This document shows positions 1 to 7,109 of a stretch of 43,538 nucleotides of DNA, piece by piece. The stretch's first letter is position 1, and every line of letters starts with the position of its first letter. Made by a program: the position numbers and the translations under genes. The stretch is from the NCBI GenBank assembly GCA_003694635.1, contig RFKQ01000099.1, positions 1 to 43,538 on the forward strand, written 5' to 3'. Source of the stretch: Planctomycetota bacterium (GTDB lineage Bacteria > Planctomycetota > J132). The notes beneath the pieces are model-generated. The model was not told the origin of the DNA, searched no databases, and saw only the letters and a program-made list of their open reading frames with translations.

Positions 1-35
1 AAAGTGAGAAGAGTTTTTGGGAGGGGGTGGTAGGG

Positions 36-62
36 GGAACACTTTTTTCTAAAAAGGGTTCC
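36..62 (+). promoter_or_regulatory. Hairpin 1 in the pilC leader
   Basis: Seen in sequence: GGAAC at 36-40 pairs with GTTCC at 58-62, and CTTTTT at 42-47 pairs with AAAAAG at 51-56. There is one A/G mismatch and a 3-nt loop. No T-tract follows, so it is not a standard intrinsic terminator. It may be an RNA processing or stability structure, or the end of an upstream transcript. Its function is unknown. Confidence 0.45.
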
Positions 63-95
63 ACCTACGTCTCGAAAGTTTTGGAAAAGGGGGTT

Positions 96-135
96 TTTAG
101 GGAAAAGACTTTTTTTAAAAAGTTTTTCCCCTAAA
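96..135 (+). promoter_or_regulatory. Hairpin 2 in the pilC leader
   Basis: Seen in sequence: a left arm reading TTTAGGG-AAAAG-ACTTTTT is almost perfectly complementary to a right arm reading AAAAAGTTTTTCCCCTAAA, with two one-base bulges. A third partial copy of the arm (ACTTTTAGGGGAAAGGAG) follows and contains the pilC ribosome binding site. Pairing of the C-rich arm with this third copy could therefore hide the RBS. That alternative fold is inference. Confidence 0.5.
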
Positions 136-169
136 TCAAAAAAACTTTTAGGGGAAAGGAGAGAATCGG

Positions 170-1381
170 ATGGCGGTTTATCATTACAAGGCGTTGGACA
201 AGCGGGGGAAGTTGCGGGAGGGGACGGTGGAGGGGGAGACGCCGCAGCAGGCGCGGGAGAAGGTTCGGGCTTTGCGCTACAATGTGGTGGAGGTTCGGCT
301 TTTGCAGGCGGAGGAAATGGCTGGTGGGCATTGGAGGGGAAGGTTTCGCCCTTCGAGACTGGACATTACGCAATTTACTCGTCAGTTGGCCACATTATTG
401 CGTTCGGGTATCCCTTTAGCGGAGGCTTTGAAGGCGTTGATTGAGCAGGAGAAGAGCCCGGCGATGGAGGCGGTATTGCGGGATTTAAGGGATCGCATTC
501 AGCGGGGGAATTCGTTGGCGGAGGCGATGGAGCCACACTCAAATATTTTCAGTGAGCTTTACATTAATATGGTGAAGGCGGGGGAAGCGGCGGGGACTTT
601 GCCTGAGATTTTGGAGCGTTTGGGGCATTATTACAATCGCCAGAAGCAGTTGAGGGGGAAGGTTTCTGCAGCTTTAGCTTATCCTACGGTTATGATGGTG
701 GTGGGGACAGCGGTGGTGATTTTTTTGATGACTGCGGTGGTACCTCGGATTGTAAAGATCATTTTAAAGCGGGGAGGAACTCTTCCTCTTCCCACTAAAA
801 TTTTGATGGGAGTGAGCTCTTTAATCAAGAATTTTTGGCCACTTTTGCTTGCGCTGGGTGTGGGAGTATTTTTCTTGCTGAGGATGTTTTTTCGCACAAG
901 GAGGGGGAAGTACCTTTTGGATAAGACGCTTTTGCACCTTCCCATTTTGGGAGATGTTTTTCGCAAGCAGGCGATTGCCCGTTTTAGTTTGACTTATTCC
1001 ACGCTTTTGCGATCTGGCCTTTCGGCCACGGAGTCTTTGCTTATTGTAAAGAAAATTGTGGGGAATAGAGTTTTGGAAGAGGTTCTGGAAGAGTTGTACG
1101 AGGCGATACAGGAGGGGAGCAGCATTGCGGCTCCGTTGAGGAAGAGCGCGATTTTTCCGCCAACGGTGGGTTATATGATCGCCATTGGAGAGGAAAGTGG
1201 GCAGTTGGAGGAAATGTTGGAGCGCATTGCGGAGAGCTATTCGGAGGAGATTGATTTGGCTACGCAGAAGTTAACTTCTGTTTTGGAGCCGGTTATCATT
1301 GTGGTGATGGCGGTGGTAGTGGGGTTCATTGTGATGGCGGTGATTTTGCCAATGGTGCAAGGATTTCAGAATATTCGTTAG
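170..1381 (+). CDS. Type IV pilus / type II secretion inner-membrane platform protein (PilC/GspF family)
   Basis: This is the polytopic platform protein that sits over the PilB/GspE ATPase and helps assemble pilin or pseudopilin subunits. The 403 residues match the usual family length. An N-terminal cytoplasmic segment (YHYKALDKRGK) precedes two T2SSF repeats at about 68-191 and 271-393, each with the family pattern of LL.SG.pL..al near its start and a GE.sG.L..mL helix near its end. Hydrophobic segments lie at about 171-195, 223-240 and 373-395. The ATG has AAAGGAGAG 7 nt upstream. No pilB/gspE, pilT or pilin gene is in the window, so pilus and T2SS roles cannot be separated. The gene converges on the anti-sigma gene and overlaps it by 4 bp at the 3' ends. 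Confidence 0.93.
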   Translation: MAVYHYKALDKRGKLREGTVEGETPQQAREKVRALRYNVVEVRLLQAEEMAGGHWRGRFRPSRLDITQFTRQLATLLRSGIPLAEALKALIEQEKSPAMEAVLRDLRDRIQRGNSLAEAMEPHSNIFSELYINMVKAGEAAGTLPEILERLGHYYNRQKQLRGKVSAALAYPTVMMVVGTAVVIFLMTAVVPRIVKIILKRGGTLPLPTKILMGVSSLIKNFWPLLLALGVGVFFLLRMFFRTRRGKYLLDKTLLHLPILGDVFRKQAIARFSLTYSTLLRSGLSATESLLIVKKIVGNRVLEEVLEELYEAIQEGSSIAAPLRKSAIFPPTVGYMIAIGEESGQLEEMLERIAESYSEEIDLATQKLTSVLEPVIIVVMAVVVGFIVMAVILPMVQGFQNIR

Positions 1382-2709
1382 TTGGGGGAGCGGTAGAGCC
1401 AGAGGGTCAGGTAAATTTTACGGCGGCGAGGGTGGGAGGAGAGCTTATTGAAGATACGGACGTATTCGCCGGGGAAGAAGCGGAGTGAAGGGAGTTTGCG
1501 TAGTTTTTGCAAGAAGATTTTGGCTTCGTTGGGGGAGAGGGCAATTTGGTAGGAGATGGCTAGGGTTTGAGGGGGTAGGGAGAGTGCGTTGGAGGCGAGT
1601 TCTTTTTTGGCGTATGGTTTCCCAGAAGAGTTTCCAGCGGGTGCGATAGTGGTAGAGGAGCTATTTTTCCACTGAATTTGCAAGAGTTGGACGTTTGGGG
1701 GGAGGGCGGCTAGGATTTGCTTTTGGGAGGAAGGGAGTTGGCTGGAGAGGAGGAAGAGTTCGTAGTTTGGAGGGGATTGGGGAGCATTTTGGCGATTTGG
1801 AGAAATTCCGCGGCGCAGTTTCATACCGAAACGGGCGATGGCTTTGCTGAGAGAGGGAGGGGTGGTGGATTGTGTACGTGGCTTTTTTTTGACCAGAGTT
1901 TCCCTTTCCAAGAGGGGACTTTCATTTTCTTGAGTTATTTTTTTCGATTGTTTTCTTTGTGCGGATAGAAGAAGGGCAAGTAAGGAATCTTTTTTAGATT
2001 TTCTAAATTTTTTGGATTGCTTTGTTCGTTTTTCGATATAGCGTGCGCGGCGAGAAGAGGGTTTGGGGGAGGAGGGTGTATTTTTTTTCTCTCGTTGTTT
2101 GGAGAATCCTTTGAATGGAGCGGAGGCGAGATTTTTGTTTTTATGAGCTTTGGAGAACTTAGAGCTGGGTGGCTGGATCTTCTTTTCTGGAGCTAGGGGG
2201 GTGTAGGATCTGCCAAAATCTGCCAAAGCTTGGCTGCCGTTAAAGGTTTTGGTATCGGGAGTAGCGGTAGCGAGAGTTTGTTGTTGATCTTGGCTGGAGC
2301 GAGGCAGACCCAAAAAGAAGGGTTGGAACAGAGCGCAGAGCAAAATGCCCGCAGCAAGTGCACTAAGGGCGAAAAGCCAGCCACTGGCAGTTGGTTGGAG
2401 GCGGGGAGTTTTGGGGGATTTGGGAAAAGCAAGAGGGGCTTGGGCGATTTGTTCGGGTGATTTTGTTTTTGCTTCTGCAGAGATTAGCTGTGTTTTTAGG
2501 GTGCTTTGGATGGAGCTGAACAGAGAAGGGGGAGCTGAGAGTGAGGGGAGGGTTTTCAGGTGCTGGAGGAGGGTTTGGTATCCTCGAAGCTGCTGTTGGC
2601 AAGAGAGACAGTGGCGGAGGTGTTCTTCCAGTTGCTGCCTCTCCTGGGAGGGGAGTTCCTTGTCCAGATATTCCATTTGCTTGGCTTGAAATTGGCTGCA
2701 AGAGTTCAT
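1378..2709 (-). CDS. Membrane-anchored anti-sigma factor with zinc-finger (ZAS-like) N-terminus
   Basis: Likely binds and holds the ECF sigma factor encoded immediately upstream. The N-terminus has the ZAS signature H30-x3-C34-x2-C37 in an early helical context (EEHLRHCLSCQQQ). One membrane segment lies at about 111-132. The remaining roughly 310 residues would be extracytoplasmic: first a Lys/Arg/Ser/Pro-rich low-complexity stretch (about 140-290), then a more ordered tail that could be the sensor or the site of regulated proteolysis. The start ATG overlaps the sigma stop as ATGA, which indicates translational coupling. At 443 residues it is much longer than minimal anti-sigma factors. The C-terminal part is not recognised. 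The zinc-finger call is secure; the signal is unknown. Confidence 0.85.
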   Translation of the reverse strand: MNSCSQFQAKQMEYLDKELPSQERQQLEEHLRHCLSCQQQLRGYQTLLQHLKTLPSLSAPPSLFSSIQSTLKTQLISAEAKTKSPEQIAQAPLAFPKSPKTPRLQPTASGWLFALSALAAGILLCALFQPFFLGLPRSSQDQQQTLATATPDTKTFNGSQALADFGRSYTPLAPEKKIQPPSSKFSKAHKNKNLASAPFKGFSKQREKKNTPSSPKPSSRRARYIEKRTKQSKKFRKSKKDSLLALLLSAQRKQSKKITQENESPLLERETLVKKKPRTQSTTPPSLSKAIARFGMKLRRGISPNRQNAPQSPPNYELFLLSSQLPSSQKQILAALPPNVQLLQIQWKNSSSTTIAPAGNSSGKPYAKKELASNALSLPPQTLAISYQIALSPNEAKIFLQKLRKLPSLRFFPGEYVRIFNKLSSHPRRRKIYLTLWLYRSPN

Positions 2710-3284
2710 GGTATCACATCTTTTAGTTTTTCTTTCAGCTGTTCTCTAGCCCGGTGGATACGGGATTTTACTGTACCTTTGGGCACGGAGAGCAAGTTGG
2801 AAATTTCCTCATATTCTAGGCCTTCGATATCTCGCAAAATGAGGGGAATACGGAATTCATCTTTGAGCTGGGCAATGGCCTGGTAAATCTTGGTATAGAC
2901 TTCCTTTTGCTCCAGATAAAAAGACGGGGTAGGTTGGCGTTTATTGGGGTTTTGAGGTTCTTTTCCGTCTTCGGTGTTGGCGTGGAGGGAGTAGAAGTCC
3001 TTTTTTTTTCTTTGAAAATTGATCGCAACGTTGAGCGCAATGCGAAATAGCCAAGTATAAAAGCTGGAATTTTGTTGGAACCCGCCTAAAAAGCGGTAGG
3101 CTCTTAGAAACACCTCCTGGGTAAGGTCAAAGGCATCCTCTTGGTGGGCCACTAGGCGAAAGATGGTGCTATAGATTTTGTCTTGGTAGCGAAGCACTAG
3201 CTGATCGAAGGCTTGCAAGTTTCCCTGTTTGGCTGCTTGTATGAGCTGAAGTTCATTTGAGTCTGCGTTGAGATTAGACTCCAA
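2706..3284 (-). CDS. ECF-type RNA polymerase sigma factor (sigma-70 family, RpoE-like)
   Basis: Directs RNA polymerase to a dedicated promoter set when released from its anti-sigma partner. Region 2 is recognisable from LIQAAKQGNLQAF through DLTQEVFLRAYRF. Region 4 follows with RDIEGLEYEEISNLL and the helix-turn-helix VPKGTVKSRIHRAREQL. A charged linker separates them, with no region 3, as in ECF factors. No ATG exists at the N-terminus. I chose the TTG at 3284 because GGAG lies 6 nt upstream; TTG codons at 3296 and 3290 in the same frame are alternatives. The gene is coupled to the anti-sigma gene by ATGA. A perfect sigma-E-like promoter motif overlaps the start region (separate entry), so the start is uncertain. 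Confidence 0.92.
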   Translation of the reverse strand: MESNLNADSNELQLIQAAKQGNLQAFDQLVLRYQDKIYSTIFRLVAHQEDAFDLTQEVFLRAYRFLGGFQQNSSFYTWLFRIALNVAINFQRKKKDFYSLHANTEDGKEPQNPNKRQPTPSFYLEQKEVYTKIYQAIAQLKDEFRIPLILRDIEGLEYEEISNLLSVPKGTVKSRIHRAREQLKEKLKDVIP

Positions 3285-3302
3285 GGTCAACTCCAAAGTT
3301 CC
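3274..3302 (-). promoter_or_regulatory. Sigma-E-like promoter motif GGAACTT-N16-GTCTAA
   Basis: Seen in sequence: on the minus strand GGAACTT (3302-3296) is followed after exactly 16 nt by GTCTAA (3279-3274), matching the classical ECF/sigma-E promoter. ECF genes are often autoregulated (established). The motif overlaps the beginning of the sigma ORF, so transcription would start near 3267, inside the coding region and with no in-frame ATG after it. It may be fortuitous, may drive a shorter product, or may mean the 5' end of this gene is misjudged. Confidence 0.4.
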
Positions 3303-3428
3303 GTTATTTTTAGAAAAAATTTTTTTCGCTCTAAAACCCTTTCCCTCGGGTTTCTGTGCAGAAAGCCGCTGGAGAAAGTAGAGGGAGGAGTTTTTCCGTT
3401 TTGGGGCAGCCGGGGGGAACAGGGGGAG

Positions 3429-4976
3429 TTAGGTTTTCTTTTTGGTCGAGGTTCCAAACTCAATTCCCTGCGCTAGAGGGAGTTGGTTGGAGTAGTTGAT
3501 CGTCACTGTTTGTCGGCGCATGTAGGCTTTCCAGGCATCTGAGCCGGCTTCTCGGCCGCCGCCGGTTTCTTTTTCGCCGCCGAAGGCCCCTCCGATTTCA
3601 GCGCCGCTGGTGCCGACGTTAACGTTAGCGATACCGCAATCACTACCCAAGGGGGAGAGGAAGGTTTCCGCGTGCAGGAGGTTGGTGGTAAAGATGGCGG
3701 AGGATAGGCCTTGTGGGACTCCGTTTTGCAGGGCGATGGCTTCTTCCAAATTTTCAGCTTCCAGCAGGTAGAGCACGGGTCCAAAGGTTTCCTCTTGGAG
3801 GATAGGCATATTTTTATGGGCTTTGATAATGCAGGGGCGCATATAAAATCCTTTTTGCAAAGCGCCTTGGCGCAAGATCTCACCGCCGTAGATCACTTCT
3901 CCGCCTTGTTTTTTGGCTTCCTGGATAGCGTTTTGCACTCGATCTAGAGCTTCTTGGGAAATCAATGGCCCCATGAGGGTATCTTTTTCGAGGGGGTGGC
4001 CGATTTTCACCTGTTCGTAGCTTTGGCAGAGGCGAGTGGTAAATTCCGCTGCGATCGCGGGGTGCAGGATAACGCGCCGGGTGGTGGTGCAGCGTTGCCC
4101 CGCGGTTCCAACGGCGGCGAAGAGCACGGCCGAGATAGCCAGGTCTAGATTGGCATCGTTCCAGATGATGATGGCGTTGTTGCCCCCTAGTTCTAGGAGG
4201 CATTTTCCTAGACGAGCGGCTACTTTTTGGGCCACAATTTTTCCTACCTGGCAGGAGCCGGTGAAGGAGATGAGGGGTAGTCGTCGATCTTCGAGGAGTT
4301 TTTGGGCGATGGTATCGTCGGCTCCGATGAGTAGGTTCATCACGCCGCTAAGGTTGTGTTTCTGGAGGACCGTTTCGCAGATTTTGTGGGTAGCGATGCT
4401 GGTCAAAGGTGTTTTGAGGGAAGGTTTCCAGAGGATGGTATCGCCGCAAACGGCGGCGATCATGGCGTTCCAGGCCCAGACGGCGACGGGGAAATTAAAC
4501 GCGGTGATGACCCCGATGGTGCCTAGGGGTAGCCACTGTTCGTATAGTCTGTGGTAGGGGCGTTCGCTGGCCATGGTTAAGCCGTAGAGTTGTCGGGAGA
4601 GGCCGGTGGCAAAATCGGCGATATCGATCGCTTCTTGGACTTCGCCTCTAGCTTCGGAGAGGATTTTGCCCATTTCCCAGCTCAAGAGTTTGGCGAGGGG
4701 TTCTTGAAATCGGCGCAGCTCTAGGCCAATTTGGCGAACGATTTCGCCGCGTTTTGGCGGCGGCAACATGGCCCAACGAGGCTGGAGCTCTTGCGCGGCG
4801 TTTAGCACTTGTTCGTAGTCCGAAGGACTGGCCATCTGCACCTCCCCGAGCAGGGTGCCATCGATGGGGGAGGTGGAGGGGAGGGAAGGGCCTTGGGTGG
4901 GGAAGAATTGCCCCGCCGCGGCTCCGTAAAAGGGTGGTTTTAGGCCAAGTTCAGCGAGGATATCTTGGATAGACAT
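3429..4976 (-). CDS. Aldehyde dehydrogenase, ALDH7 type (alpha-aminoadipic semialdehyde dehydrogenase / antiquitin-like)
   Basis: NAD(P)-dependent oxidation of an aldehyde to the acid. ALDH7 members commonly act on alpha-aminoadipic semialdehyde in lysine catabolism or on betaine aldehyde. All ALDH landmarks are present: N161 in FNFPVAVW, K184 in ILWKPS, FTGS at 238-241, the general base E262 in LELGGNN, and the nucleophile C296 in GTAGQRCTTTRR. The LELGGNNAII and GQRCTTTRR strings and the C-terminal GGGREAGSDAWKAYMRRQT block are characteristic of ALDH7. The 515-residue length is normal. AAAGGAAC precedes the ATG. The gene stands alone with no other lysine-pathway gene nearby, so the substrate is inferred from family only. 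Confidence 0.9.
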   Translation of the reverse strand: MSIQDILAELGLKPPFYGAAAGQFFPTQGPSLPSTSPIDGTLLGEVQMASPSDYEQVLNAAQELQPRWAMLPPPKRGEIVRQIGLELRRFQEPLAKLLSWEMGKILSEARGEVQEAIDIADFATGLSRQLYGLTMASERPYHRLYEQWLPLGTIGVITAFNFPVAVWAWNAMIAAVCGDTILWKPSLKTPLTSIATHKICETVLQKHNLSGVMNLLIGADDTIAQKLLEDRRLPLISFTGSCQVGKIVAQKVAARLGKCLLELGGNNAIIIWNDANLDLAISAVLFAAVGTAGQRCTTTRRVILHPAIAAEFTTRLCQSYEQVKIGHPLEKDTLMGPLISQEALDRVQNAIQEAKKQGGEVIYGGEILRQGALQKGFYMRPCIIKAHKNMPILQEETFGPVLYLLEAENLEEAIALQNGVPQGLSSAIFTTNLLHAETFLSPLGSDCGIANVNVGTSGAEIGGAFGGEKETGGGREAGSDAWKAYMRRQTVTINYSNQLPLAQGIEFGTSTKKKT

Positions 4977-4999
4977 AGGCGTTCCTTTTTTTCTGTGGG

Positions 5000-5563
5000 T
5001 TAAAGGATTTGTTTTTCCCTAAAATAATGGTAAAGGGCGGAGGGAGAAAAATAGAAGAAATGGAATAGTTTGGCAAAGGAGAGGATATCCCGGTCCTTCA
5101 GGAGGGTGGCTTGGCTGCTTTTTAGTTTTTTTCCATTGACAAAGGTGCCGTTGGTGGAGTCGGCGTCTGTGATGGTGGTTTGGAGGTTATGGATTTTAAA
5201 GTAGGCGTGGAGCTTTGAGATGCCTTTAAAGGGGAGGTGGATATCATTGTTGGCGGTGCGGCCTAGGGTGATCATCTGCATTTGCGTAGGGGAATCCTTT
5301 TTCTTCAGCGGGATCACGCAGACATCCTCGGAGGTATTTTTCAGGGTTAGGATATCTTCGAGTTTGATTTTATCCGTTTCAAATTTAATGGCCGCCAACT
5401 CTTCTAGAAATTCCGTTTCAAAATCTTCCTCTTTGGCTGGGGTATCCTCTTCTTCCTCTTCTTGAACGGTGAGAAGAAAGGGATAGGGGTGCCTGGCGCA
5501 GAAGTCCGATGGATTTTGGAGGTAAGCTTGATTCTGTTTTAGGAAAGATTGCAGGAACTTCAT
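5000..5563 (-). CDS. FHA-domain protein (short, paralogue of the gene at 6456-7016)
   Basis: FHA domains bind phosphothreonine peptides. The FHA fold occupies about 85-175: GR at 101-102, S116..H119 (SKLH) and STNG at 136-139 are the expected phosphopeptide-binding positions. The N-terminus is a small helical module ending in HPYPFLLTV, then a highly acidic Glu run (about 35-60). The C-terminus (LFHFFYFSPSALYHYF) extends past the FHA core and resembles the tail of the paralogue. No transmembrane segment is seen. The ATG abuts the upstream lipoprotein stop (TAG-ATG), with AAGGA as RBS, so the two are co-translated. It probably reads out phosphorylation by a local Ser/Thr kinase; that partner is inferred. 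Confidence 0.85.
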   Translation of the reverse strand: MKFLQSFLKQNQAYLQNPSDFCARHPYPFLLTVQEEEEEDTPAKEEDFETEFLEELAAIKFETDKIKLEDILTLKNTSEDVCVIPLKKKDSPTQMQMITLGRTANNDIHLPFKGISKLHAYFKIHNLQTTITDADSTNGTFVNGKKLKSSQATLLKDRDILSFAKLFHFFYFSPSALYHYFREKQIL

Positions 5564-6403
5564 CTATTTTTTCCTTAATTTTTTGTGGATTTGTTGCAGG
5601 TAGTTTTGGGCCTGTTGTTTTTGTTCTTTCCAAAAAGCAATTTGGCGTTTTTCCAGCCAGGTGCAGATTTGGATCACCTTCTCAAACAGCTGTTTAGAGC
5701 GGAGGTAGTGTTGGTTTTGAAAATGGGTGATCGCTTGTTTGGAAAGTTTTTGCACATAGGGAAGCCGGTGGAGTTGTGAGAGTTGTCTTTCCTTTTGGAT
5801 AAGGTCAAGGGCTTGAAAGATCAAAAGGGGAGAGCGGTTGGAGAAAAAGCGCACGGCTCGCAAAAGCTTTCTGGATTCCAGATAATTTGGGCTATATTCT
5901 AGGGAGAGTTTAAGCTGTCGTTCCGCCTCTTTTAGGCGCAATAGGAGGTAGTTTTTTCTAGCTTGAAGATAGAGTTTTTCTGCTTGTTGGTGCTTTGCTT
6001 TCCATTCGTTCTGCATTTCCTTGGCCATTTTCTGGAGGATTTTTTCCACTTCCTTTTTTTTCGTAGGGGAAAGAGGGAGTGTTTTTTTCGCAGGGGAAGA
6101 GGCTGAAATTCCTAATCTTTTCTCGAGTTTGTGCTTTTTGACGTAGGCTTCATAGTCAAAATTGGAAGGCGAAGAGGAGAACTTTGAAGAGGGAGAAGGG
6201 GGGGAGGAGAGGTGCTTCTTCTCTCTTTCGCGGGTGGCGGCCTCAGGATTTCCTCTGTCGGCGCCTTGTCCTGGAGTTTTCCTCTCTCCCTCAGGTGTAG
6301 TGGCGTTTGGTTTTGCTTTTGGAGAAGCGCTACACGAGACGATAAGTGCTCCCATTAGCCAAACCCAGCCCACATGCAAGAAGTTTCTTTTCAAAATCAA
6401 CAT
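5564..6403 (-). CDS. Predicted lipoprotein, Lys/Gln-rich helical (TPR-like)
   Basis: Not recognised as a named family. The N-terminus is a lipoprotein signal: basic start, hydrophobic stretch, and lipobox IVSC with C24 as the likely lipidated cysteine. A Pro/Ser/Lys-rich spacer (about 25-110) follows, then about 170 residues that are almost purely helical, with a TPR-like segment around AEKLYLQARKNYLLLRLKEAERQLK and heptad-like patterns to the end. It would be anchored in a membrane facing the periplasm. The stop directly touches the start of the downstream FHA gene, and the upstream gene is the second FHA protein, so it sits inside an FHA pair. No clear RBS is visible before its ATG. Confidence 0.75.
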   Translation of the reverse strand: MLILKRNFLHVGWVWLMGALIVSCSASPKAKPNATTPEGERKTPGQGADRGNPEAATREREKKHLSSPPSPSSKFSSSPSNFDYEAYVKKHKLEKRLGISASSPAKKTLPLSPTKKKEVEKILQKMAKEMQNEWKAKHQQAEKLYLQARKNYLLLRLKEAERQLKLSLEYSPNYLESRKLLRAVRFFSNRSPLLIFQALDLIQKERQLSQLHRLPYVQKLSKQAITHFQNQHYLRSKQLFEKVIQICTWLEKRQIAFWKEQKQQAQNYLQQIHKKLRKK

Positions 6404-6455
6404 AAAATTCTAAAAATGGAGGTGTTTTTTACTCAGCGCAGAAACCGCTTAGGAA

Positions 6456-7016
6456 TTAGGATAGATTTACACATCTGTAAAAAGTCTGAGGGTAGTAGAA
6501 AATAAAGAGCCGATTTAGGCCAAATTCCAGGGTACACTCATCCTCCAACTCAATTTCCTCTTCCGGAGGAATGGCCACTCCATTGTAGTAAGTACCGTTG
6601 GTGGAGTGGTGATCTTTGAGATAATAAACAGACGGCGGCGTCTCTTTCCAATAGATGGTGGCATGGTGAAGGGAGACCTCTGGATCTTCCAGTATCAGAT
6701 CGCTCTCCGCAGCGCGTCCCACCTTGAGCTTATGGGCATTCTCTCTTGTTTCGAGAGGGAAAACCATCGCCTTATCCAGAAGCACCTTTCGAAAGGAGGG
6801 AGGAAGGGTTTCCTCCAAATCCTCAATGGACATTTTCATGGTTTGCAAAGGCGCTCGTATAGGTTTTGGGGAGCTTCCGCCTTTTCGCGGCAAGACCGTT
6901 TCCTTGTCTCCAGGTACCACAAGGAAGGGGAGGGGAAATTTTTGCAAAAAATCTTTCTCCGCAAGACCTCGGTGGTGGGAGATAAACTCTTTCATTGAGA
7001 TTACAGCTTCTGCCAT
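6456..7016 (-). CDS. FHA-domain protein (paralogue of the gene at 5000-5563)
   Basis: Predicted phosphothreonine-binding protein. The start at 7016 is chosen over an upstream TTG/ATG-type extension to 7106 because AAGGAGGG lies 7-8 nt before this ATG and the resulting 186 residues match the 187 of its paralogue. The N-terminal module (FLQKFPLPFLVVP) aligns with the PYPFLLTV segment of the paralogue. The FHA core spans about 85-175, with GR at 100-101, S115 and H118 in the SLHH segment, and STNG around 138-141. The tail LFIFYYPQTFYRC again extends the fold. No membrane segment is seen. It is followed by the lipoprotein gene and then by the other FHA gene. Confidence 0.85.
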   Translation of the reverse strand: MAEAVISMKEFISHHRGLAEKDFLQKFPLPFLVVPGDKETVLPRKGGSSPKPIRAPLQTMKMSIEDLEETLPPSFRKVLLDKAMVFPLETRENAHKLKVGRAAESDLILEDPEVSLHHATIYWKETPPSVYYLKDHHSTNGTYYNGVAIPPEEEIELEDECTLEFGLNRLFIFYYPQTFYRCVNLS

Positions 7017-7109
7017 GCGTGCTCCCTCCTTAACGTGGCTTAGATTGTATGATTCACGATTTCTCTTTTTCCTGCCTATTAAACCAGAGTTCCGTTCAGC
7101 TGTCAAGGC

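Noticed and set aside
3-134. Open frame at the left edge, frame 3 of the + strand, as the end of an upstream gene
   Set aside because: It runs straight through both hairpins and ends in a Lys/Phe-rich string unlike any secretion ATPase end. It may be chance openness in T-rich DNA.
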